From an uncultured Bacteroidota bacterium (GTDB lineage Bacteria; Bacteroidota; Bacteroidia; Chitinophagales; Chitinophagaceae), in assembly GCA_903926605.1 (NCBI GenBank), contig CAIYJV010000398.1, positions 1 through 55,082 of the forward strand: DNA of 55,082 nucleotides, in the 5' to 3' direction. Both the position numbers and the translations under genes were made by a program. The notes beneath the pieces were generated by a model. The model did not search any database and had not been told where the DNA came from. It worked only from the letters and a program-made list of their open reading frames with translations. This document shows positions 33,173 to 42,742 of this stretch, in pieces. The stretch's first letter is position 1. The number at the start of each line of letters is the position of its first letter.

Positions 33173-34480
33173 ATGCACCGAAACGAGACAGTCCTGAATG
33201 CTGCATTAAAATATTTTTTATTGTTTTTACCAATAATATTTTATTTTATTTTCCTCAACCATTATGCACTCAACCTGCCTTACCACGACGACTACCTGGC
33301 CATTTTAGATTTCCTGAACAACTTTTCTTCGGCTGGTTTGGCCGAGCGGTGTGGCTTACTCCTTCAGCAATATAACGAACACAGACTACTTTCCGGACGC
33401 ATCACTTATGCCGTTTACTATCTTGTTACCGGACATATTAATTTTAAAGACCTCATTTTTATTGGCAACCTGCAATTGGTGGGTATATTCCTGATCCTGC
33501 TGGCATTTGTAAAAAAACTGGCCGGCGACCATTGGTTCTGGCCCGGCATGATCCTATCCCTTAGCCTGTTCGATATCTCAGGCTATGAAAACACTTTCTG
33601 GGCCATGGCGTGCAACAGCAATTACGGCGTGGCATTCCTTTTCCTCCTGAGCCTATACCTTTATGACTCTGCCCACAGCAGATACTGGATCGCTGCTTTT
33701 GTTGTTCAGGCTATCGCCACTTTTTCAAATGGCAATGGCATACTTGCATCTTTGTGTCTGGCAGCCTTCACTCTATTTTCCGGGAACCGGATTAAAATGA
33801 GTCTTGGGCTTGCCTGTTTTTTGGTGTTCACTCCACTCTATTTTTTTCACTATACACATAGCGCCGGGCAAAAGCACCCAAATACGCCCGGTCATATCAT
33901 CACAGGCATCTACGGCTTCATGGGTGCCCATTTCACTTTTAATCGCATACGGTATGGTTATTATATGTTCCGATTGGCGTCACTCGGCGTTCTGGGGTCG
34001 TTGCTTTTTGCATTCCCCTACAGTAAAAAACTAACCGACTACAAGCCGTACCTGCCGTTGCTGGCCACTCTGGGCTTTTTAATATCAACGTTTGGGGTTA
34101 CCAGTCTGTACAGGTATTGCATTCAGTATATACCAAGCCGCTATTTGGTTTACTCCCATATTTGTTTTGCCATCGCAGTGCTATTCTTGTTGGTACGATT
34201 ACAATTTTCGAGGTGGCGCGTACCCGTCACTGCCACTTGTGCCGCCATTGCAGTGGTAGGTATGTGCCTTAATTATTACAACTGCCTGGGGAAAGTAAGG
34301 GAAAACCGCAAAGACATAATAAATCACGAATATTACATTGGAGGCGGTATATGGGAACCAACCGAAGAAGTCAAGGGGAAAGCCATAAGCGACCGTGCCT
34401 GCAAACTGGGTATCTACTGCCAGGGAAACGAACGAATCAACTATAAATTGACCGCTCCGGATCGCATTCATCAAAATTAA
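33173..34480 (+). CDS. Polytopic membrane protein, GT-C-like
   Basis: A 435-residue protein with about 10-11 membrane segments from the ATG at 33173 (MHRNETVLNAALKYFLLF). The first large loop holds an acidic pair (YHDDYLAILDF), the position of the catalytic Asp in GT-C sugar transferases, but no family motif is sure. A polar C-terminal tail with several Cys residues follows. Close to the sugar epimerase and glycosyltransferase operon, it may transfer or flip polyprenyl-linked sugars; that is inference. Confidence 0.65.
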   Translation: MHRNETVLNAALKYFLLFLPIIFYFIFLNHYALNLPYHDDYLAILDFLNNFSSAGLAERCGLLLQQYNEHRLLSGRITYAVYYLVTGHINFKDLIFIGNLQLVGIFLILLAFVKKLAGDHWFWPGMILSLSLFDISGYENTFWAMACNSNYGVAFLFLLSLYLYDSAHSRYWIAAFVVQAIATFSNGNGILASLCLAAFTLFSGNRIKMSLGLACFLVFTPLYFFHYTHSAGQKHPNTPGHIITGIYGFMGAHFTFNRIRYGYYMFRLASLGVLGSLLFAFPYSKKLTDYKPYLPLLATLGFLISTFGVTSLYRYCIQYIPSRYLVYSHICFAIAVLFLLVRLQFSRWRVPVTATCAAIAVVGMCLNYYNCLGKVRENRKDIINHEYYIGGGIWEPTEEVKGKAISDRACKLGIYCQGNERINYKLTAPDRIHQN

Positions 34481-34534
34481 CCTCCAATTAAAAAATAACA
34501 AAATACAACGTTAAGTAACTCTGCCCGAAACAAG

Positions 34535-34542
34535 TATCTTTG
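34535..34542 (+). promoter_or_regulatory. -7 box for the epimerase/glycosyltransferase operon
   Basis: TATCTTTG is a perfect TAnnTTTG match 56 bases before the GTG start of the first epimerase gene. The -33 box is poor (TTAAG). It probably starts the three-gene operon. Confidence 0.55.
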
Positions 34543-34597
34543 CCGGGTTTTAGTTCAGACTTCAACTTACTTTAATACATAAAACCAGAAACAAAAA

Positions 34598-35674
34598 GTG
34601 AATTCATTTTCAATCCTTATTACCGGCGGCTGTGGCTTTGTGGGGTCCAACCTCTGCCTGCTGCTTAAGAAGAAGTATCCGGACTACCAGATTCTGGCTG
34701 TAGATAATTTGAAGCGCAGAGGGTCAGAACTCAATATAGCGCGTCTCAAGCAGGCTGGTATTGCTTTCATACATGGAGATATACGTAACCCGGAAGATCT
34801 TGCCGCACTGGAAGGAAATTTTGATTATGTGATTGACGCAGCAGCCGAACCATCGGTAATGGCCGGAATGGGAGCCACTTTCAGCTATGTGGTGAATACA
34901 AACCTTACCGGCACCATAAATACGCTCGAATTCGCGGCCAAAAAAGGTGCCAAGTTCATATTCCTTTCTACCAGCAGGGTATACCCAATCAGCTACCTGG
35001 AGCAAATAAACTATACCGAAGGCCCTACCCGTTTCGTACTGTCAGAAAACCAGGCACTTCCGGGAATTTCACCCCGCGGCGTGGCCGAAAATTTTCCGCT
35101 CGACAGGGCCCGTTCCGTATATGGCGCCACCAAACTGGCATCGGAACTCATGCTGGAGGAATTTCGCGAGTTTTTTGGCGTAGACTATGTCATCAACAGG
35201 TGCGGGGTGATCGCAGGTCCCTACCAAATGGGAAAGGTAGACCAGGGCGTAATTACGCTTTGGATGGCCCGCCACTACTGGAAAAAGAACATTGCCTATT
35301 TTGGCTACGGAGGTACGGGGAAACAAGTGCGCGATGCCCTGCATATCCTGGACCTTTTTGACCTGATCGATTACGAACTCCACAACTTCAGCGTGGTATC
35401 GGGCAAAGTCCTCAATGCCGGCGGCGGTGCAGACATCAGCGTATCGCTATTGGAACTGACCGGGCTCTGTGCCAGCATAACCGGCAACAACGTGGCGGCG
35501 GAAAAAAGTCCGGAAAACCGTCGTGGCGACATACCATTGTATATCACCGACAATACCATGATCACCGCACTCACCGGTTGGAAACCCAAGAGAACCGTAG
35601 TGGACATACTTACTGACATTTATAACTGGATACACGAAAACGAAAGCAGTCTCGAACCAATACTTAACTCATGA
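34598..35674 (+). CDS. NAD-dependent sugar epimerase/dehydratase (CDP-paratose 2-epimerase-like)
   Basis: A 358-residue extended SDR starting at GTG. The NAD site is [12 protein letters not shown], and the catalytic Tyr-x-x-x-Lys is SVYGATK. A VxNVGG-type end ([13 protein letters not shown]) and a [10 protein letters not shown]-like segment are typical of UDP- or CDP-sugar epimerases. The sequence pattern resembles CDP-paratose 2-epimerases, but substrate specificity cannot be read. It overlaps the next gene by 4 bases (ATGA), so coupling is likely. Confidence 0.85.
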   Translation: MNSFSILITGGCGFVGSNLCLLLKKKYPDYQILAVDNLKRRGSELNIARLKQAGIAFIHGDIRNPEDLAALEGNFDYVIDAAAEPSVMAGMGATFSYVVNTNLTGTINTLEFAAKKGAKFIFLSTSRVYPISYLEQINYTEGPTRFVLSENQALPGISPRGVAENFPLDRARSVYGATKLASELMLEEFREFFGVDYVINRCGVIAGPYQMGKVDQGVITLWMARHYWKKNIAYFGYGGTGKQVRDALHILDLFDLIDYELHNFSVVSGKVLNAGGGADISVSLLELTGLCASITGNNVAAEKSPENRRGDIPLYITDNTMITALTGWKPKRTVVDILTDIYNWIHENESSLEPILNS

Positions 35675-36732
35675 AAATAGCACTTATCAGCGGATCTAAT
35701 GGCCTAATCGGCAGCGAAAGCGTGAGCTTTCTGGCCGACAAAATGGACCTTGTAATTGGAATAGACAACGACCAGAGGGCCTACTTCTTCGGGCCCGAGG
35801 CGTCTACAAAATGGAAACGCACCGAACAGGAAGAAAAATACGCTAACTACAAGCATTACAATGTAGATATCCGGAATTATGCTGAATTAGAAACCATTTT
35901 TGCACAATACGGAAACGATATCGCCATTGTGGTGCATACAGCAGCTCAACCCAGTCACGACTGGGCAGCAAAGGAGCCATTGACCGACTTTACGATCAAC
36001 GCCAACGGCACGCTGAATTTCCTGGAACTGACCAGGCTGCATTGCCCCAAAGCTGTATTCATATTTACTTCTACCAACAAGGTATATGGCGATACGCCCA
36101 ATTTCCTGCCACTCGTGGAGTTGGAAAAAAGGTGGGAAATAGCCGAGTCTCACCCCTGGTACAAAGAGGGTATTGACGAGACCATGAGCATTGACAACTC
36201 CAAGCACTCTATTTTCGGCGCTTCAAAAGTGGCGGCCGACGTGATGGTGCAGGAATATGGCAAGTACTTTGGCATGCATACCGCCGTGTTCCGTGGCGGA
36301 TGCCTTACCGGCCCCAACCATTCCGGTGCACAGTTGCACGGTTTTCTGTCATACCTTATGAAGTGCGCTATTACCGGAAACGGATATACCATTTTCGGGT
36401 ACAAGGGCAAACAGGTGCGCGACAATATACACGCGTGGGACCTTGTCAATATGTTCTGGAATTTTTATCAGGCTCCGCGCAGCGGCGAAGTGTATAATGC
36501 TGGTGGCGGTCGTTTCAGCAACTGCTCGATGATCGAAGCTATCGAGATCTGTGAAAAAATAACCGGCAACAAAATGAACTATTCCTATTCCGACCAGAAC
36601 CGCTCCGGAGACCATATCTGGTACATATCAGACGTATCCAAGTTCAAGGCGCACTACCCAGGATGGGAATATAAATATGACCTCGAGGTAACGCTCGAGC
36701 AGATTTTCAACAATATGAAAAACAGGGTGTAG
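35671..36732 (+). CDS. Second NAD-dependent epimerase-like protein with Tyr-to-Phe active site
   Basis: A 353-residue extended SDR of the same family as its neighbour. The NAD site is [12 protein letters not shown]. The catalytic Tyr is replaced by Phe: IFGASK instead of YGxSK. Long conserved stretches ([31 protein letters not shown]) are those of a known CDP-tyvelose-epimerase-like subgroup in which I recall Phe also being common. It may work with the intact neighbour, be regulatory, or use another acid-base residue. The two genes share a 4-base overlap. Confidence 0.85.
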   Translation: MKIALISGSNGLIGSESVSFLADKMDLVIGIDNDQRAYFFGPEASTKWKRTEQEEKYANYKHYNVDIRNYAELETIFAQYGNDIAIVVHTAAQPSHDWAAKEPLTDFTINANGTLNFLELTRLHCPKAVFIFTSTNKVYGDTPNFLPLVELEKRWEIAESHPWYKEGIDETMSIDNSKHSIFGASKVAADVMVQEYGKYFGMHTAVFRGGCLTGPNHSGAQLHGFLSYLMKCAITGNGYTIFGYKGKQVRDNIHAWDLVNMFWNFYQAPRSGEVYNAGGGRFSNCSMIEAIEICEKITGNKMNYSYSDQNRSGDHIWYISDVSKFKAHYPGWEYKYDLEVTLEQIFNNMKNRV

Positions 36733-36734
36733 CG

Positions 36735-37475
36735 ATGAAATTAAGCGTAGTCATCCCTGCATACAACGAAGCACTTAATATTCCGGACACGGTTAATGCC
36801 TTCTACAACAAACTGAAGGAACATGGCATTGAAAACGAAATATTGGTCATCAACGACAACTCGAAAGACAATACGGTCGAGGTGATCGAAGAATTACAGA
36901 AAACCGTACCCACGCTTCGCACGCTGGTAAATCCGCCTCCGCACAACGGGTTCGGCTTTGCCGTGCGTAAAGGACTTGAGAATTTTTCGGGCGATTGCGT
37001 AGCCATCGTTATGGCCGATCTTTCTGACTCCCCCGACGACCTGGTGAAATTCTACAACACAATGGTTACCCAAAAAGTAGACTGCGTGTTTGGCAACCGT
37101 TTTGCAAAAGGCGGCAAGGTGATAGATTACCCCAAAAACAAACTCTACCTGAACCGGTTTGTCAATAACATGATCAGCTTTGTGTTCAACTTCAAGTACA
37201 ACGACTGTACCAACGCCTTTAAGTTGTATTCCCGGCAGGCTATGGAGGGACTTAAGCCATTTATGTCGCCGCACTTTAACCTTACAGTCGAATTGCCGCT
37301 CAAAGCCCTTGTACGCGGGTATTCATTTGCCGTTGTTCCCAATTCATGGCAAAACAGAAAACATGGCACATCCAATCTCAAAATAAAAGAGATGGGGAGC
37401 CGCTACTTTTTTATCGTGCTCTATTGCTTCATCGAGAAATTCTTCAGCCGCGGAGATTTTAAGAAGAAGTGGTAA
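36735..37475 (+). CDS. GT2 family glycosyltransferase (dolichyl-phosphate-mannose-synthase-like)
   Basis: A 246-residue GT-A enzyme. It starts SVVIPAYNEALNI, has the nucleotide-sugar Asp in ILVINDNSKDNTV and the metal-binding set in VMADLSDSPDDL. The pattern and the late GTSNLKIKEMGSRY segment match polyprenyl-phosphate mannose or glucose synthases. No C-terminal membrane helices. It would load a sugar onto a lipid carrier for the GT-C enzyme encoded downstream. It follows the epimerase stop by 2 bases. Confidence 0.9.
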   Translation: MKLSVVIPAYNEALNIPDTVNAFYNKLKEHGIENEILVINDNSKDNTVEVIEELQKTVPTLRTLVNPPPHNGFGFAVRKGLENFSGDCVAIVMADLSDSPDDLVKFYNTMVTQKVDCVFGNRFAKGGKVIDYPKNKLYLNRFVNNMISFVFNFKYNDCTNAFKLYSRQAMEGLKPFMSPHFNLTVELPLKALVRGYSFAVVPNSWQNRKHGTSNLKIKEMGSRYFFIVLYCFIEKFFSRGDFKKKW

Positions 37476-37501
37476 AGGTGCATTCCCAGCCAAACAATTT
37501 T

Positions 37502-37530
37502 AAAAGTACCCAGAACGGGTACTTTTTTTT
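37502..37530 (+). terminator. Intrinsic terminator after the glycosyltransferase
   Basis: AAAAGTACCC pairs with GGGTACTTTT around AGAAC, with eight T residues at the end. It closes the epimerase-GT2 operon before the membrane glycosyltransferase gene. Confidence 0.92.
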
Positions 37531-37589
37531 GTGCGATTTGGATCGCAAATAATATATTGTACTTTTCGAATTCTACTAATCAATGGAAA

Positions 37590-39014
37590 ATGAGCAGCAC
37601 CCTTTACGGAACTGTACTGCTGGCGTTGTGGGCGGGAATTTTCACCGTTTCCATTTGGAATTCCCGGAAGGGAAATCCGGCAATCGCATTGGCGTTATTG
37701 ATGCTGATGGGATTTGTTTTGCGGATGTATTGTGCATCGGACCTTTTTTTACACGACTGGGACGAACGCTACCATGCGCTTGTGGCCAAACACATGGCAT
37801 GCCATTTTCTCCAGCCTACCTTGTACGACAATCCTATTCTGCCCTACAGTATACCGGAATGGACGAACAATCACGTCTGGTTGCACAAACAACCAATGGC
37901 ACTTTGGTTAATAGCCTTAAGTTTAAAAACATTCGGACTTCATCCTTTTGTGGTACGACTACCCTCAATCCTACTTTCTACCCTGGGTATAAAATTGATG
38001 TACGACATTGCCGCCGGTATGTTTGACCGATCTGTGGCATTTTATTCGGCATTTTTGTTTGCCACAAATGGTCTGATACTTGATCTTGTTGCCGGACGGG
38101 GCGCAACCGACCATGTGGACAGCATTTTTCTGTTTTTTGTTTTAGCAACTGTTTGGTGCATGGTAAAATTCGCATTGCGTGGCAAAGTGCTTTTTTTGTT
38201 GCTTGCCGGATGCGCCCTCGGTCTCGCTGTTTTAACCAAGTGGATTACGGCTTTCCTCGTATTACTCTTGTTTGTGCAAATGCTTTGGGGCAAACAAAAA
38301 CCTACCAAGGTACTTGCAAACTTGTTGATGATCACAGCAGTGGCGTCGGCTGTTTTTCTACCGTGGCAGTTTTACATTTTCAGCCATTATCCCCGGGAAG
38401 CCGCATGGGAATTTCAATACAACGGACGACATTTTTCGGAAGTGCTGGAAAATCAGAAAGGGGATATTTTTTATCATTTTAACTATCTGCGTGTCAATTA
38501 TGGTGAACTTATCTACCTGCCTGTCGTGTTACTTACGCTTACTGCATTACGCACCCAAAGGCGCAACCTCCTGATTCTGTTCACTTGGTTCTGGGCACCA
38601 TTTTTGTTTTATACTCTTGCAGCTACAAAAATGCCAGCTTACACACTAATAGCAGCACCGTCAATTTTTATGATAACTGCAGTTTACTTCTGCCGTTGGT
38701 TCAACTTCAAGTCTGAAATAAAATGGAAACACTATCTCGCCCGGGTTATTGCCTATGGTCTGTTACTCCTGCCGGTTCGCTATTCTCTTGAAAGAATAAA
38801 ACCATTTGCACCAGTGTCAGAGTCAGAGTGGAATAAGCAAATAAACAGATTTGCGGAATTCTCGCTGAACAATACAAAAACAGTGATTTTAAACTGTCCG
38901 CATGCAATAGAAATGATGTTTGCCACCGACTGTATTTGTTACGACAACACACCTGATTCCACGACCATAAACAAGCTGAAAGAATCAGGATATACCACAA
39001 TTATCTTTCACTGA
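37590..39014 (+). CDS. ArnT/PMT-like GT-C membrane glycosyltransferase
   Basis: A 474-residue polytopic enzyme from the ATG at 37590 (MSSTLYGTVLLALW). The first periplasmic loop contains LHDWDERYHALVAKHM, the Asp-Glu motif of the PMT_2/ArnT family. About 10-11 membrane segments follow, then a small soluble C-terminus (TVILNCPHAIEMMF). It moves a sugar from polyprenyl phosphate to lipid A, protein or another acceptor. Its neighbours suggest the sugar is made by the upstream operon. A terminator separates it from them. Confidence 0.88.
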   Translation: MSSTLYGTVLLALWAGIFTVSIWNSRKGNPAIALALLMLMGFVLRMYCASDLFLHDWDERYHALVAKHMACHFLQPTLYDNPILPYSIPEWTNNHVWLHKQPMALWLIALSLKTFGLHPFVVRLPSILLSTLGIKLMYDIAAGMFDRSVAFYSAFLFATNGLILDLVAGRGATDHVDSIFLFFVLATVWCMVKFALRGKVLFLLLAGCALGLAVLTKWITAFLVLLLFVQMLWGKQKPTKVLANLLMITAVASAVFLPWQFYIFSHYPREAAWEFQYNGRHFSEVLENQKGDIFYHFNYLRVNYGELIYLPVVLLTLTALRTQRRNLLILFTWFWAPFLFYTLAATKMPAYTLIAAPSIFMITAVYFCRWFNFKSEIKWKHYLARVIAYGLLLLPVRYSLERIKPFAPVSESEWNKQINRFAEFSLNNTKTVILNCPHAIEMMFATDCICYDNTPDSTTINKLKESGYTTIIFH

Positions 39015-39089
39015 CCAGGAGCAGTATGGAGGAAATAAAGACATTTCAGCCGGAATTGAGGAAACCCAAAAAATGACTTGCATTCTTCT

Positions 39090-39206
39090 TCACACAGAAT
39101 GACTCATGGCTACTGCAACGGTATCTACCAAAGCCTTCGCATTAACTGGTGTCAGTTGCTCTTTGGCTGGATTGCCAATAGAAATATCAGCATAGATCAG
39201 CCACAT
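39090..39206 (-). pseudogene. Possible remnant of a small coding region
   Basis: Within a 367-base gene-poor stretch (39015-39381) the minus strand reads MWLIYADISIGNPAKEQLTP and continues to AVAMSHSV, 38 codons, with protein-like composition. It looks like the C-terminal end of a decayed gene rather than a full gene. The rest of the stretch is AT-rich, with repeats of AAAATTATAAAA near 39212-39237, and no other feature was seen. Confidence 0.3.
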
Positions 39207-39381
39207 ATAACAAAATTATAAAAATAAAATTATAAAATACCTCTTGTAAATTATAATTCATTTTTTACTTCTGAGACTTGTTCAACGCTTGCGAAGTTGA
39301 AATTTAAAGATTCCGGCAACCCCGGGGCTCCATACGCTCCCACCATCAAAATCAGTGTCACCCCCTCTTCTACATGAACCG

Positions 39382-40422
39382 CTATTTCCCGCCTATATTG
39401 GCAAGCTGTCCGCAGGCGGCATCTATGTCTCGACCACGGCTGCGCCTGATGCGTACATTGACACGCTTGGATTCCAGGTACTCAGAGAACTCTGTGATCG
39501 TGTCTTCATCGGGTTTCACGAAGCTTGCCTGTTCGATGGGGTTGTATTCTATCAGGTTTATAAGATCTACCGGAATCTGGCGGTATAGTTTCACCAGTTC
39601 TTCTGCGTCTTTAAGACTATCATTAAAATTGCGGAACAGGATATACTCCAACGTGATCTCGCCACCGGTGGCTTTGTAAAAATAGTTCAGCGCCTCGGTC
39701 AGACTTATCAGATTGTTGGTGTCGTTGATAGGCATTATCTCCTTGCGCTTGCGGTCGTTGGGGGCATGCAGAGAAAGTGCCAGTTTAAATTTTGCCTGAT
39801 CGTCGCCCAGCTGTTTTATCATTTTGGCAACGCCGGCAGTAGAAACGGTGATGCGTTTCTGGCTCATGGCCAGCCCGCCTTTCGGGTCAGAGATCTTGTC
39901 TATCGCGCTCATTACGTTTTTGTAGTTCAGCAGCGGCTCACCCATGCCCATGAACACGATATTGGTAAGCTTGCGGCCCTGCTGTTGCAACGCCTGTTCG
40001 TTCAGCAATACCACTTCGTCATATATCTCATCGAAGTCCAGATTGCGCTTCCTGCCCATATAGCCGGTGGCGCAAAACTTGCATGACAACGAGCAACCCA
40101 CCTGGCTGGACACACAGGCAGTGGTACGCAACTCTGTAGGTATCAGCACACTTTCAACAAAATAACCATCGTGCAGTTCGAGCCTGTTTTTAATGGTACC
40201 ATCCTCGCTATGCTGGGAATGGTGGATCTTTACCTTGGGAATAAAATAGGTCTCAGACAATTTCTCACGCAGCGACTTAGACAAATTGGTCATAGACTGG
40301 ATATCGCCGGCAAATTTTTCCCACATCCATTCGTACACCTGTTTGGCGCGGAATTTGGGTTCACCCAAGGTCGCCATCAGTTTTTCCAGATCGGCCAGAG
40401 TCAGCTCACGCAGATTTTTCAT
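39382..40422 (-). CDS. rlmN: Dual-specificity 23S rRNA/tRNA methyltransferase RlmN
   Basis: A 346-residue radical SAM methyltransferase that methylates A2503 of 23S rRNA and A37 of some tRNAs. The cluster motif is C110-SLS-C114-KF-C117. The C-terminal Cys337 (DAACGQLAN) carries the methyl group, and FMGMGEPLLN and ALSLHAP are family motifs. The start at 40422 gives MKNLRELTLADLEKL; the longer reading from 40458 lies upstream of a -7 box and is unlikely. A separate gene. Confidence 0.97.
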   Translation of the reverse strand: MKNLRELTLADLEKLMATLGEPKFRAKQVYEWMWEKFAGDIQSMTNLSKSLREKLSETYFIPKVKIHHSQHSEDGTIKNRLELHDGYFVESVLIPTELRTTACVSSQVGCSLSCKFCATGYMGRKRNLDFDEIYDEVVLLNEQALQQQGRKLTNIVFMGMGEPLLNYKNVMSAIDKISDPKGGLAMSQKRITVSTAGVAKMIKQLGDDQAKFKLALSLHAPNDRKRKEIMPINDTNNLISLTEALNYFYKATGGEITLEYILFRNFNDSLKDAEELVKLYRQIPVDLINLIEYNPIEQASFVKPDEDTITEFSEYLESKRVNVRIRRSRGRDIDAACGQLANIGGK

Positions 40423-40426
40423 GGTG

Positions 40427-40434
40427 CAAAGGTA
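40427..40434 (-). promoter_or_regulatory. -7 box touching the rlmN start
   Basis: On the minus strand TACCTTTG is a perfect TAnnTTTG, followed by CACC and then ATG. The transcript would start at or within a few bases of the start codon, giving a leaderless or nearly leaderless mRNA. Confidence 0.55.
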
Positions 40435-40471
40435 CGGGATACTGTCGGCAGGTGACACCTACCCTGCTATT

Positions 40472-40966
40472 TTAACGCAGGATTGGCAACGCGTACACAA
40501 AATCATTCATAAAATATCCCGAACCTATGTCTATATCTTCTTCCCGGATCCGCGTAAACCCGTATGCCTCGTAGAAACGAATGGCATTGTGGTTGTACCT
40601 GTTCACGTTCAGGGTCAACTCTGTAATGCCGCGTTCACGAAGCAACGAAACGAGGTGGTTCAGCACATAGCGGCCGGCGCCTTTGCCCTGACATTCGGGA
40701 ATAACATATAGTTTGTGCAGCTTGAAAGAACCTGACCCAATTGGAGATACGGCCGCAAAAACAACCGGCACCTCCCCGTCATGACATAGGAAAAACTCCT
40801 GCCCCTCGATCGTCATCTGTGTTTCCAGATTTTGGGGTGTGTAAAACAGACTCAGCATATAGTCTACCTGCTCGCGACCGAGAATGGGTACATAAGTAGG
40901 TATCCAGGCGTGGGCTGCCATACTGCGGATGATGGGAATATCGCTGAGGGCAGCGCTACGTATCAT
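40472..40966 (-). CDS. GNAT family N-acetyltransferase
   Basis: A 164-residue GCN5-type acetyltransferase from the ATG at 40966 (MIRSAALSDIPIIRSM); an ATG 9 bases upstream is equally possible, and the longest reading starts at 40993. The acetyl-CoA loop is VIPECQGKGAGRYVLNHL, in the R/Q-x-x-G-x-G/A form, and LNVNRYNHNAIRFYEAYGF is the typical last part. The substrate is unknown. It is divergent from the small gene at 41210. Confidence 0.88.
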   Translation of the reverse strand: MIRSAALSDIPIIRSMAAHAWIPTYVPILGREQVDYMLSLFYTPQNLETQMTIEGQEFFLCHDGEVPVVFAAVSPIGSGSFKLHKLYVIPECQGKGAGRYVLNHLVSLLRERGITELTLNVNRYNHNAIRFYEAYGFTRIREEDIDIGSGYFMNDFVYALPILR

Positions 40967-41209
40967 AAAAGCCATGATAATTCCGGTTTTCACAGTTCTT
41001 TGTTGCCCCGGCAGTGTTCATAAAGCCTGCGTTACAAGGCAATTCCATAGGGGGCAGAACCGGCAGTAAATATCCTAAATTTCCGCTAGTGCCGCATCAT
41101 TGGGCGTGTGGTAGCTACTTGTTTTTTGCCATTTTAGACGATGTATTCTCAGCCCCGGCACAAACAATGTTTTGGCCGGGTGCGGGAAATAGTCTAACTT
41201 AACGCAGAT

Positions 41210-41449
41210 ATGCAAGAATTAGAACGCGTTTTTTCAAAGGTGAAGGCCTATACCCGCAAGGTACACGCAAAAGGATTTGTGAGTTTTGAAACAGTGGCCG
41301 TGGAGGCCGGAGTATCGAGGGCCGAACTAAGAGAACACCTGGAAAAACTAAAGAAAATGAAACTGATCACCTATTCGGCTACCGGAGCCTGTTTTTTGCT
41401 GGTTACCAAGCTGGGTATGTCTACCGAACATCTGGCACCACAGAGTTAG
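41210..41449 (+). CDS. Small winged-helix-like protein
   Basis: A 79-residue protein with a helix-turn-helix pattern (FVSFETVAVEAGVSRAELREHL) and a following strand pair (KLITYSATGACFLLVT) that fits a winged helix. It may bind DNA as a dimer. Nothing nearby shows its target. Preceded by a gap of 216 bases with no other gene. Confidence 0.6.
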   Translation: MQELERVFSKVKAYTRKVHAKGFVSFETVAVEAGVSRAELREHLEKLKKMKLITYSATGACFLLVTKLGMSTEHLAPQS

Positions 41450-41542
41450 CGCTACGAGCATTGTAAATTTACCAGGATACTGCCACCGCTGCCCTGGTGT
41501 GCCATTGCCTGTGTGCAGGTTGCCTGATGCCTGCGCAAAATA

Positions 41543-42742
41543 TCAGTTGTGCCACTCTTTTTTCAACGCTTCTGCGACATCGTCTTCCGACCTGAATTTT
41601 GAGTGGCATTGCTTCCCGTTTTTCGTTCCTTCAAAGCCACTTTCTATTTTAGTTTTGGCTTCCGGGATCCGCCTGAGTTGGCCTGGCATGGGTTTGAGCA
41701 CATTATCGTATACCCGGTTGTAGTACATGGTCCCACCCGGTTCGGTGGCCGTGGCCATGATCACCAGTTCCTTGGTCTGGTCGCTGTCTGCATTGGCAAA
41801 AAAGACTTTTCCCAATTTTACCTGTTTTCCATCATTCGAAAACGAGTCTATCAGTATGCGCTTGTAGTAGTTGTCGGCGGTAGGCATAAATATATAGGCC
41901 AGCGTGCGGTAGCAGTCTTTGGGAGTTGCGCCCTCGTCACCTACATAATACCTCTGGTTGTAGAAAGCGATAATTCCCGGATTTTCGCTCCACTCGGATG
42001 TTTCCATGATCTTCGACTTCAGCTCGGTGGTAAATTCGGTATACAGCGGCCGTGCACGTACCACAAACTGCAAGGTCGGTTCACCCGGCAATCGCTTCAC
42101 CACTGTTCCGGGCACAGCCACATTCTGAATGGCTTCTTCCGCACTTGAAATAAACCGATCGGTATAATTTTCTAAACACTTTTTAATACGCTTGTCCCAA
42201 AGCGTCTGCTTTTGCACATCGTCCCGACCTTCGGGGTTTACCTCTCCGTCATAAGTTTTCTGAGTCTGGTCGTATTTCGCGATCAGATCGTTAGAAATTT
42301 TGTCTATCTCTTCCTGATACTTATCCTGACTATAGTCTCGTGATGACAGCAGATCCTGAAGCAGGTGTGCATAAATAAGTGCTATGTCATAATGGTCCTG
42401 TTCGTGGATCTGCACATAATAGGAATGCTCCTCGTTTGACGGCTTGCGCACAAAGGCCCGGCTTTGAAAAGCGCACTTGATATGAAAATGAAATTTCACC
42501 CTGCCATTCTCCACTTTGCCACTATCGGCTTTGAAATAGATCGCCGGACTTACATAGGCTTCGGCCTGCAGATTTCGTGCTGCCAGTGCTGCCGCATGCT
42601 CCTTGTCTTCCTTACCCTTAAAATCATCCCAGGTCAGCGTGCGGTAATTTACGGTAAAGCCCTCCGGGGCTATCCATTCAGATTGCGCGTGTAGCGCAGG
42701 CGCGCAGCAGATCATGATCGCTGCAATGATTAGATGTTTCAT
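41543..42742 (-). CDS. Exported DUF922-like protein with HExxH-type motif
   Basis: A 399-residue protein with a signal peptide (MKHLIIAAIMICCAPALHA). The N-terminal domain shows LTWDDFKGK and the histidine motif HEQDHYDIALIYAHLL, as in DUF922 proteins, which are suspected zinc peptidases. The remaining 220 residues are unlike the family and may bind a partner; they include TATEPGGTMYYNRVYDN. Probably periplasmic. No confirmed activity. Confidence 0.7.
   Translation of the reverse strand: MKHLIIAAIMICCAPALHAQSEWIAPEGFTVNYRTLTWDDFKGKEDKEHAAALAARNLQAEAYVSPAIYFKADSGKVENGRVKFHFHIKCAFQSRAFVRKPSNEEHSYYVQIHEQDHYDIALIYAHLLQDLLSSRDYSQDKYQEEIDKISNDLIAKYDQTQKTYDGEVNPEGRDDVQKQTLWDKRIKKCLENYTDRFISSAEEAIQNVAVPGTVVKRLPGEPTLQFVVRARPLYTEFTTELKSKIMETSEWSENPGIIAFYNQRYYVGDEGATPKDCYRTLAYIFMPTADNYYKRILIDSFSNDGKQVKLGKVFFANADSDQTKELVIMATATEPGGTMYYNRVYDNVLKPMPGQLRRIPEAKTKIESGFEGTKNGKQCHSKFRSEDDVAEALKKEWHN

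Noticed and set aside
33335-33370. tRNA-Leu-like start (GGCCGAGCGG)
   Set aside because: It lies inside the membrane protein gene and no cloverleaf or anticodon arm can be drawn.
37532-37547. TGCGAT/ATCGCA inverted repeat after the GT2 terminator
   Set aside because: Short, AT-flanked and without a clear partner gene; could be chance.
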